A stretch of DNA of 64,000 nt from Annona cherimola (lineage: Eukaryota > Streptophyta > Magnoliopsida > Magnoliales > Annonaceae): positions 103,110,095-103,174,094 of the forward strand of contig CM059971.1 in the NCBI GenBank assembly GCA_030490835.1, written 5' to 3'. Both the position numbers and the translations under genes were made by a program. Shown in pieces: positions 54,503 through 64,000 of this stretch (its first letter is position 1; the number at the start of each line of letters is the position of its first letter). The notes beneath the pieces are model-generated. The model made no database searches. It saw only the letters and a list, made by a program, of their open reading frames with translations, and had not been told where the DNA came from.

Positions 54503-57121
54503 CTAAATATAATATTTATATATTTCTAGAAGAAAATTTATCAAATGCAATGACATTTTTTACTTGAATGTATGATAAATGAGTCCAATGCAATCTTTTT
54601 GTAGCATATCTAGATGAAATATTATAAGCAACCAAATTCTGTCTTGAAATAATGTTATATATAAGGGAAAAAGTAAAAAAAAATGAAAGGAATATTTTAT
54701 TGGAGTTAAAATAATTGAATTTAAAATAATAATTGGAAATATATATTGATAATTTGGATAAAACTTGATTTTTTAACTAAAAAACGCTGTTGAATGCAAT
54801 AAAATGGATTGAATTTTACATTAATAATCAACATGTAAATAATGAAGGAGGTTTCATGAATTCACTTCTATAAAATTCGGTTCCATAGATGCATTTGTAA
54901 TAATTATATATAATGTCTTTCAAAGACGAGATTTTTTGTTGAAAATAAAACTTTTCATTTCTTTTTCGTCATAATATAACTAATTTTTTGCCACATATAA
55001 TATAGATTTGCATTAGATATATTTTGATTAAATTAGTTATTTACGTACAAATAATTAATTTCTTTTTAGTGGTAGCATTTCGTTAAATATAGTCGTTCTT
55101 ATATCAAATGCAACAAAAGTACAATTAAAGTAGCCATTAAAATTTGGCTGCAAATAATAGTAAAATTTTTGTTGCAATTAACATAGGAGTTGGTTGCATT
55201 TGAACAATGTTGCCAAATCTTTGGTTGCATTTAGTCAAACAATGCCAAACTAAAATTTTGGTGGCAGAAAGGTGGCCACATACATTATACATATAATTTG
55301 TTTTGTAATGATTTCTTCAATCAGAATGTGTGTCTAAACCCACTCTAAGAAAAAAAATTTCACGCATCGTATACGAGAAATAAGCTACCCATTAGATAAT
55401 GTTAATTTGTTATTTGTCATGTAAAATGGGGATTGTAAATTCCAAGATTTTTACCCCCTAGTAAGAAAAAAGAAGCGACATCAATGGAAATCAGGCATTA
55501 TATATAGATGGTAGTTTGATGATATGTATCAATGGCTAATAAAAACTGACAATTACATAGTCTTTTCTTTTCTTTGTTAGGCAAGAGCCGCAAAACCCAA
55601 CTTGAGTAGATCTGGCAGGCGAGAAGCATCCCCACCGATACATATTCGAAACTATAGATAAATATAAAATAACATACGTGTTCTCCTATTATTTCTTTTT
55701 TCTCATAACGTTTCCTATATATATTTTGGAAAAAAATTGATGGATGTGGACCTCGATGATCAGAACATTCCACTTAGATATCTAAATACCTAGCACTACG
55801 AAGATTACTAAACATTCAACAACAGGAATGAGTGAAGTCGATTATGTGTATGTTATTAGGTAGATTGGAGTTTCTTATATTGTAGTGATCTGTCAATAAC
55901 GAGACAAAAACTAGTAATTTTCTTTTACCATTCACCCTCAACTTTCACATTTCCCATACAGAGAGAAGATGTGTCTTTGTCATTCTCCCAGAAAAGGAGC
56001 ACTGATGTGTTTTCTACATAATCCTAGGATAGTAATGCAACAGGGAGACGTCACAGAACACCACTGCCTTGAATAAATGAGTTCAGACGAAAACTCACAG
56101 GTGGGTTAGGTTGCATCCAGTCAGCTAATTGGATTCGCTTGCATCTTTATCATTTAATGAAGGCCTGTTATCTCTCATTCTTTTAAAAAATTTTCAGTCT
56201 TTATCCCATAACTATTAATTACAAACTTTTCTACAAAACTACGCATGTGGATAACCGTTGTCACTTTTTTCCGCACAAGAAAAAAAAAATTAACTAGTCC
56301 GACATATGTATATATACTTTTTAAAATGTTATTACAACAAAAATATCATTTATTTATCATGATTTAAAAGGGTGCTTTCCAAACAAAGTTCATACATAAT
56401 TTTTTTTTTTTAATGGAAAATCCATAAAAATTATGGGACGATGAGAGAGTCACATGCAAATATATAGCTGTCTATTTTATTTTTCCCTCCTTATTTCACG
56501 TTGACGTACGTAGAGGTATATATGATTAGTTGGAGACGTTTCTAACATACATCAAAATTGAAAACGCTTGATTTAAGCTTAATCAAAGTAATTTTGTGAA
56601 ATGTAAAATTAAGCACCGAAATTAAAGAGCTATCGGCAATGGCTAGCTAGGGTGGATATGATGAGGTGTTGGGTTGAAATGTTGATACCGCTACCAGGAT
56701 GGGTAATGGATGGTGCAACTACAATGGAGAAGTGGTCCCTTAACAGGGCAGGAATGGCCCCGGCCCCGTTTACAATGTGACAGGTGCGTGTGCGTATGCG
56801 GATGTTAAAAGTCCAAAGTAATTCATGTGAGGACTGAAGAGCCTCGTCATCATGCAAGAAACGCATTAAATGACGCATACGTGATCCAGGGGAAAGCTGT
56901 AATTACATTATGCTAAATCAAATTTTCTTTTCTTTTAAATCCACTTTTGATCAACAGAACAAAATATTAGAGGATGCTAAAATTTTGGCCAAATTTGGGA
57001 ACAGAGAATCACAAAAGTTAAAGAAAAAGCAGGAGCGAAGAGTCGGGAGGAAAAAGAAAAGAAAAACAATGCCAAAAATTTATAAATAATGATTAATATA
57101 AAATAAATGGTTTAGAATATA

Positions 57122-57155
<34 letters not shown>

Positions 57156-57395
57156 GAAAGGAATATTATAATTATTACGACAGAATGGAGAAAAAATCCA
57201 ACGCTTTTTATTTTTTATTGGTAAATATGGTGAATTAAAGATTTAACATTGAACAGGTAAAAACATATCCTAAAAGAAAAAATTGCAGAGGGAAAAAAAT
57301 TTCCTAGCTAACATAATCTTCCAATGTTCCATAGTGCATGTGGATTATCTTCTTGATTCACTGTGCAGCAATGAGTTCAATTTAAGTAAATAGGA
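54503..57395. other. Intergenic, no gene recognised
   Basis: AT-rich. A minus-strand open frame at 56630-56878 (82 codons) lies in a GC-richer patch with no recognised similarity. An (AAT)n microsatellite lies at 57120-57153. Confidence 0.4.
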
Positions 57396-57403
57396 GTGCT
57401 CAT

Positions 57404-58045
57404 TAAGGGTGCAACTTAATTAGTAGGGTACCCTTGCGTCGACCTGTTGGGTATACTAAAATAGGTACACTAAAATGAGTACGGTAGGTTATTATTTTTT
57501 ACCCTAGGGTTAGGTAGGTTTCAAATAAAAAATAGCCAAATAAATTAAGATAAAGTAAGTTCAAAATAAGAAAAATAACCAGATAAATTAGGGTAGGATA
57601 GGTTTCAAATAAAAAATAACGGAATAAATTAGGATGGAATTTAGTAATATATGTTGAATATATCTTTTATACAACATATTATTTATTTAAAAATTAAAAA
57701 ATATCTTTTATAAATACAAAAATTTGTTCAATTCATTCATCATTTAAGGCATTTTATCACTGTATTTTAAAATGATATTATTACCATATTGAATATAGGT
57801 ATTAAGTAAGATTTATACCAAATTATAATGTTTATATGTAGTATAAAAATTATTTTAAAGAACCAATTTGGAACCAAAATCAAAATCAACCCAAATTTAA
57901 AAAATATGATAAAATAATAGGGTGGGAATTTTTGAAAATAGGATAGAAGTAGGGTCTACTTGGAATCGAATCCATGCAACCCAACAAAACCCAAGTTGCA
58001 CTCCTACCTACATTTTAGGGTGCTCTACCTGAGTTGCGCCCCCTA
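57404..58045. mobile_element. hAT-like non-autonomous element, 642 bp
   Basis: Starts taagggtgcaacttaattag and ends ctacctgagttgcgcccccta, flanked by 8-bp repeats gtgctcat (57396-57403) and gtgttcat (58046-58053), 7 of 8 identical. A second, inner end-like motif (aagttgcactccta near 58000) suggests duplication of the right end. No coding capacity. Confidence 0.7.
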
Positions 58046-58222
58046 GTGTTCATAATTTTCTGATCTTCTGAATTATTTTTAGGAGTGGTCTAGCATCTAA
58101 CACCAAAGGAAAATATATACAACACAAGATAGCAAATAAAAAAAGCCTACTGTTATGGTATGATTGGATCTAAATAATTATTATACTTAATAAAAAATAT
58201 CTTATTGGGATATAATTAAGAG

Positions 58223-58427
58223 GAATGATCGTGTTAGCTTAGACTAAGTAAGCTAGCAAATGTTAAATATACTTAGTTTATATGTTAAATATGAAACTTA
58301 ATATATATGTTAAATATACTTATATAAACAAGTGTATGAAGAAAAAGGTAAAAAAATATTTTAAATGTGTTTTTTTAGGTGACTTAAGAGAGTCATTTGC
58401 TTAACCCGGACTAACAGGATCACTTTT
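58223..58427. mobile_element. Fold-back MITE with GATCCTGTTAGC-type ends
   Basis: Left gaatgatcgtgttagcttag, right ggactaacaggatcactttt. Sub-terminal gcaaatg / catttgc pair as in 25242-25619. No coding capacity. Confidence 0.6.
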
Positions 58428-59583
58428 CTATAATTATAAAGTGAATGATCTTATTAACCTAACTCATAACATATCAACTTATGGTTTTTATTTCTATGAA
58501 ACTTCACTTTTATATAACTTTATGGTCCTTATCTATTTTTGCTGCTTTGAAATTAATAAAAAAAATTCACATATTTGGCATCGTGTATTTTGTTATGGAA
58601 AATTCATCACTTATCTAGTATTATTTTGCATGACCTCATCTATAAATGTATAATCCCTAATCCATCACTTATCTAGTATTATTATGCATTACCCCATTTA
58701 TAAATGTATAAAACCAACGTAAATTCTCTATAAATTGTTGAGGTGAGAAAAATATATGATGGTAAATTCGATAGTTTTTATATAACCTAGTTACATAGAA
58801 ATTGAACTATTAAATATTCCCAATATATATACATATCTACAAACTTGTGAATTTGATTCATCAAAATTTTTTTTGTGTAGCTTGATTATATGAATTAAAT
58901 ACACTTAGAAAATATGCTAATTATAGATCAGTGGTAACACACCTGGATGCATGAGTAGAGTTCCCGGATTGAATCTCCCTTATAATCATGTAATAAAAAT
59001 TACATTTAGATAATAATTTCGTAAAAATAAAAAAAATAAAAATACACCTTTTATCATGGACTAACAAGATTACAACCTATTAATTATTTTAATTATATTT
59101 CACTGCAATTGTACCTCATCTATTGCTCGTTTCAATTTCATTGGAAAGTATAAAAATAACGCAAGTGTTTCTACTATCATGACTTCACTAAGAAATGAAG
59201 AAAATTTTCAACATTACAACTTTAGAATAAAAGTTTTGAAACAAAAACAAAAAGATTAATATTTAAAATATTTGTATGCATCGAAATTTTGAAAAATCCT
59301 GGATATTTTCATGGAGAGCAAGAAGTAGGAAACTTCGTCTTCCAAAGACAAACAAGTAGCACCCACTTAAATGTAAATTTGTAATTGGAGGCATGAACGG
59401 GAAAAGGAGAAGATTCACATGCATGGCTTAATTTAGAATCAAAACGACATGTACCATGGACAAAAAACCAGTTCAAATTTGAAAGGAATTCAAAGGACTA
59501 TAGGCAGGCTGGGACTTATTAGGAGGCATTCATGAATTGGAATCACATGGTGAGAATTGAGATAAATACTAATTAATAGGGAA
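58428..59583. other. Intergenic with a further GATCTTATTAAC-type element and a tRNA-like patch
   Basis: 58441 gtgaatgatcttattaacc and about 59060 ggactaacaagatt are inverted ends of a possible longer relative of 58223-58427. Inside, 58926-58985 reads tagatcagtggtaacac ... cccggattgaatctcc, which resembles A and B boxes of a tRNA-derived sequence. No intact gene. Confidence 0.35.
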
Positions 59584-60269
59584 GGGGATTTGCATGTAGG
59601 TCCCTTTAAGTTTTTGAAATTTGCACTTTTGACCCCTTGTTTTCATATTTGCAACAGATGACTTGAAGTTCGGTTATGGCCCCTCCACTAAAGCGAAACT
59701 CAAACACTGTTGTTATTTTACTTGAAATAACCATAATGTAACTTTTCATATTTTAATAAATATTTTTTTATTTAGGGGCTGCTTGGCAAACCTTACAACT
59801 TTTTCAATTAAAACTTTTCATTTTCTATAACTACCATATTTTTTAGTATTTTCTTATACAACTGTCTTATTTTTCAATCATTTCTACATAACTACTTATA
59901 CAACTAACTTATCAATTTTAATTTTATTTACTTTACTTTTCATCATTACCCCTACTGTATCACACCATTTTCTACCAATTTAAAAAACTGTTAAACCAAA
60001 AACTTTTCATGAAAATTTTTATTACTTCATAAGATATTCTAGCAAAAAAATCCATTAAAAAGTGCGCCACAAAATTTCAATCAAACAAGAGGAGTCTGTT
60101 TAAGATTTGAATAAAATTAATGAAGGAATTTTTTTTAGTTATTTCAAGTAAAAATAACGATGTTAAGGTTTTACATTAGTAGAGCGACCAAATTTCATCT
60201 CCTTAAATATGAAATTTAAGAATAAAAATGCAAATTTCATGAACTCGAAGGACAAATGTGCAAATCCCC
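59584..60269. mobile_element. Long-TIR element (MULE-like or fold-back) with a nested MITE
   Basis: The ends ggggatttgcatgtaggtcc and gacaaatgtgcaaatcccc open imperfect inverted repeats of about 150 bases (sharing gtttttgaaatttgcac..t and tattttacttgaaataacc). Between them sits a Tourist-like MITE piece (about 59775-60035). No 9-bp target duplication was found. No coding capacity. Confidence 0.6.
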
Positions 60270-61891
60270 AGCGAGCAGGAACGGCCAAGTGCGACGACAG
60301 GGCAGCCGCGTGGGGCCCACTCTCTCTATCTCTCTCTCTCTCTCTCTCTCATGCCGCCTCCAGGGAAAATTTCCATTCCTGGAATAGTAGCAGAAAGTGG
60401 AAATGCAGCAATCCGGGGAATAGTCGGAATGGGAGAAATTAATCCGAGTAAATGTACGACGTGGACGTTTTCATTAACACCACAGAAGTGGTCCTAAGTC
60501 CTAACTTGATAAAGATGGAGCACCCGTTCATTTGTTGTAATGTCCATCCAATTTCTTATTTTCTTTTTCTTTTTAATCATTAATTTTTAATTTCAGCCCT
60601 GTTTGTTAATATGGAAAAAACAGGTGTGTTTTTTTTTCTCCCCCTCGAATTTTTCTACCTATGTTTTCATTCTTGTGACATTTAATTATTTTCTTCTTAT
60701 TATTAATTATATAGTCTTGCTTCCCATTTTGTAAATATATATATGCTTTTACAAACATAATTATGATGAAAATTTTGTTCAAGTTTCATAACATTTTTTT
60801 GTAAACTCCATTTGATTTGGCATTGTCGGTAGTACTAATTGTTTGGTTAATTAGATTAATAATACCATATTATATATTAAAATACCACTATCCTATTGCG
60901 TCATTCTCTTTCCCTCCATTAATTTTACATTCTAAAATTTTTCCACCTTTTTAAAGAAAAATACAAATCAAATAGAAGAGAATTTGTGCACATCACATTA
61001 ATGGCGTCTTAGTTAAACTTCGGACATATTTTCACGGCAGCGGAGGAGCGGGTTTTCGCCTTTCGGTTACACTGGTTTACACGCATACAAATCACACGGA
61101 AATCGAGGGGAGGTGAGTCAGCGTTGGCGTCTAAGCCATTGCAATTTGCTGCCGAGTCAAGAGAGGTGGAAGAAAATTTTCATTGCTTTTTCACATCTAA
61201 CCGGAAGACACTCCAAACCATAAGAACTTGAGAATTTCGAATGAGATTCTCTAGCTATTGTGTTTCACTGTGTTTTTTTAATACTGAAATAATAATAATT
61301 GTAAGAGTTATTTAAAAAAGCTTAAATTTAATTACTACAAAATTTGTTTATGGTATAGCAATAAAATCGGTTTTGGTGATAATAAATTTTGTTGAATGCT
61401 TACAAATAAATTATTTTTCCTGCCATAAGAATTGGGAGATTCTGATTTTCGAGGGATTTAAGAACTGATTTTTTTTATGAAAAATAACTGTTTGCTTGGT
61501 TGGTGCATTTCCAAGAAAAAGAGTTTTTCATAGATATCTATATCACCATAAATGGAGCTGAAGTGTATGAAAATTTTATAATTAAATCTATCCAACATAA
61601 TATCAAAATAAAACAAAAAGAACTATTGAAGTAAGATAAAAGTTATTGTGGTGATAAGAAGGCAATTAATTTCTTTTCAAACAAAACGGAGGAAAAATGC
61701 TCAAAGAATGTAATGTAGAAAAGATAAAATAGAATGATATATGTAAATAAAAATGTGATCATATCAAAAAATAAAATTCTGGGATAATCATACAAAGCAC
61801 ATGAAAATGATTAAAAAAAGTTAACGATAAAACCAGAAAGATAACAATAACGTTTGAAAATGTAAAGAAAAAAGAATATATCATATTAGGG
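60270..61891. other. Intergenic, no gene recognised
   Basis: A (TC)n microsatellite at 60321-60350 lies in a GC-richer patch (60270-60500). The rest is AT-rich with nothing recognisable. Confidence 0.4.
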
Positions 61892-62247
61892 TGTTGATCT
61901 TGTTAACTTGGGTTAACGGGGGGCCAATTTATATTTTTGATTGTTTGTACAAATGTTATTGCAAACATATATAATTTATATACCAATGTTTATAATTCCA
62001 GACGCGAGCACATATTGTTTGAATTTCAAAAATCAATAGTTTAGGGAGGTATTAAGTCATTTCATCCCAAAAACTGCTAATTTTTTAAATTCAATAAGTA
62101 ATATATAAACATATTTAAAATTACAATTAGAATATAAATTAAATACTCTTGGAATGATATTTTTATGAAAAACAAACTTTTTGAAATATACCTCTTAGCA
62201 TAGGCTAACATGTGATTGTATTAGCTCAAGCTAACAAGACCAACCCT
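61892..62247. mobile_element. Fold-back MITE with GATCTTGTTAGC-type ends
   Basis: Left tgttgatcttgttaacttgg, right agctcaagctaacaagaccaac. Relative of 25242-25619 and 58223-58427. No coding capacity. Confidence 0.55.
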
Positions 62248-63327
62248 CCTCTTGTTATTCATCTTCTTTAAGTTGAAAGGGTAAATGGAAACAAAGATAT
62301 AAATGATATAATAGGAAGTAAAAACAAAAAGTTAAAATGAATATGAATAATGCCTTAAAATATTTTTAAAATGGTGAGAGAAGTAGGATTATATACGATG
62401 AGCAACATGGAATGATAATCCATATTTCTTATCCATCTAAATTCTTTTCATTTTTTAGTCCTTTAATTAATAAATTTAATGCTTACCCAAAAACTGTTTA
62501 TAGTTTACTATTATTGGTATTGTTAATACCAGCTGTACTTCTAGTTAATTATGAACCTTTATTTTTTCTTCCGTTCCCATTTTTTCTTCTTTTTCTTTAT
62601 TCGGCGGATAGCAAGGTCCTTAATTAATTAATAATAATAATAATAATAATCAGAATCACCCAATGGATGAAGGTTCAAATTAACATTAATCAGTATCTTG
62701 CAAAGGGCAGCAGTTGATCTATGCCAGGGCATGCATAATAAAGAAAGAAAATGGAAAAAGGAAAGAGACATCCATTCCTCTGGCAAGGTTACTAAAAATC
62801 GATGCCTGAACAGTGATATATCGGCGTGCCTCATGTGCCCGTCACCTTCATCGATTCATCCCCACACCCGTCCCTCCAAAGTCCAACCCCCCCTTCCAAA
62901 AACACACAGACATTTTCACTGCACTCCCACCGTGTGTAACACTCACCATTCTGCTTCTTTTTATTCATCGGAAACTTGGTTAGGTGATCAGCCTTGAACA
63001 GGGTCGAATTCTTGTTTTGCTAACCACCATACGTTCTTATAGATTCGAGTACCCCATTATATATATGTTTACTAATAGTTGCTTGGTCAAGATATCGTAA
63101 ATCATCGTCATCATCAAAAGAATGATATCATAAATCACACGCTCATTGGATACTTTATTCAACAGGCCCTAAATCCTAATAGTTACAAACTAACCCTGAG
63201 ATTACTCTAGTCTCTAGACTTGTTATGGCTGACTAGAATTTCCGGTCAAAATAGTTTTAGCATCGAACTAAATAAATATTTAATAAATACTGGCAATGCT
63301 TCTATGAAAGCACTCCTTTATTTAACC
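62248..63327. other. Intergenic, no gene recognised
   Basis: Contains an (AAT)n run at 62629-62651. Short open frames without recognised similarity. Confidence 0.4.
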
Positions 63328-63407
63328 CTAGCCACTTTCATATTATTGATGATTGGTGGGACAGGGTCTAGCCACTTTTATATTCTTGATGATTTGTGGG
63401 ACAGGGT
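63328..63407 (+). repeat. 40-bp tandem duplication
   Basis: Two head-to-tail 40-bp units, each ctagccactt...gggacagggt (63328-63367 and 63368-63407), with three differences. They lie in an open frame of unknown meaning. Confidence 0.75.
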
Positions 63408-64000
63408 GGGGATCGTGGAAAGTCCGACCGGGATAGGTTTACCTAATACTAACCTTATTTTTTAATAGAAACTCTAGCCCATTTTTTAAAAATATTATTT
63501 GACTTTACTTTTAATATCATGTTGAGACAAGGTCCATTCGATCTTTTTTTTTTTTTTTTTTTTCCAAATAGGTCTTGAGATAAATTTTAGATTAGTATTA
63601 GTGTAGCAAATTGGATAAGAAATTTGGATCAAATATAATAGTTCTAAAAATTTATATACTAATTGAATATAAAGTCATATCTGTATTATATTTAAAGATC
63701 GAATAAAACACTTTTAGCAGAAAGCATTATTAAATATAGATAGTATAATAATGTTATTAAAATAAGTTTATAAAATATATCTCACTGAAAAGTTTATTTG
63801 CAGTTTGAATCAATATCAAACTTACATGTTAATCATTATAAGATATAATTTTTAAAGTTAAAATTAGAGTATAGTTTATCATAGATACTTTGAGAAATTT
63901 TAAGAGATGAAAATAAGATTAAAAAACATACTTACATTTTTTAATAAAAGAATATAAGTAGGAGGGGTAATGATTTTTCGAGTAGGGACATAGTCAACGC
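63408..64000. other. Intergenic to window end, no gene recognised
   Basis: AT-rich with a T-run at 63546-63563. Nothing recognised. Confidence 0.35.

Overview
The window is nuclear DNA of a flowering plant. It is AT-rich, its genes are split by GT-AG introns, and most of it is transposon-derived. The genes seen are type I 12-oxophytodienoate reductases (OPRs), an eEF1B-gamma copy, and plant-type LINE, LTR, SINE and MITE elements. The species cannot be named from the sequence alone. No prokaryotic features, CRISPR array or organelle block were seen.

Left third (1-20.5 kb): a decayed tandem OPR cluster, all on the minus strand. Two copies have complete five-exon frames: OPR-A (2488-6394, 366 aa) and OPR-C (17803-20356, 361 aa). 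A third copy, OPR-B (11544-12137), is exon 5 only, carries a 1-nt frameshift and has Phe in place of the active-site Tyr. Three smaller scraps lie at 1-60, 2047-2134 and 16840-17200. MITEs and unassigned AT-rich sequence separate the copies.

Middle left (20.7-27.2 kb): a directly repeated segment (about 20765-23179 and 23180-26120). It carries several copies of a fold-back MITE with palindromic ends, later interrupted by hAT-like elements that have 8-bp target duplications. Each repeat unit ends in a conserved GC-rich module of about 180 bp.

Middle (27.5-40.6 kb): three well-delimited retroelements. They are a 1.75-kb non-autonomous LTR retrotransposon (5-bp TSD, tRNA-iMet-type PBS, PPT), a full-length 6.3-kb L1-like LINE on the minus strand (15-bp TSD, both ORFs broken), and a 286-bp tRNA-derived SINE (17-bp TSD).

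Right part (42.4-64 kb): an intron-bearing eEF1B-gamma gene copy disabled by several stops and frameshifts (42435-46634), followed by a transposon-rich stretch. That stretch holds an RTE-type LINE remnant, Tourist-like MITEs with 3-bp TSDs, fold-back elements with GTTCCGGTGCAG ends, two more hAT-like elements and one long-TIR element. No intact gene was recognised right of 46.6 kb.

The only candidates for working protein genes are OPR-A and OPR-C. Their products are FMN-dependent Old Yellow Enzyme family reductases that act on oxylipin or other alpha,beta-unsaturated carbonyls. Neither has a C-terminal peroxisomal SKL-type signal. No clearly new biological system was found; the main interest is the dated layers of transposon insertion and the birth and death of the OPR copies.
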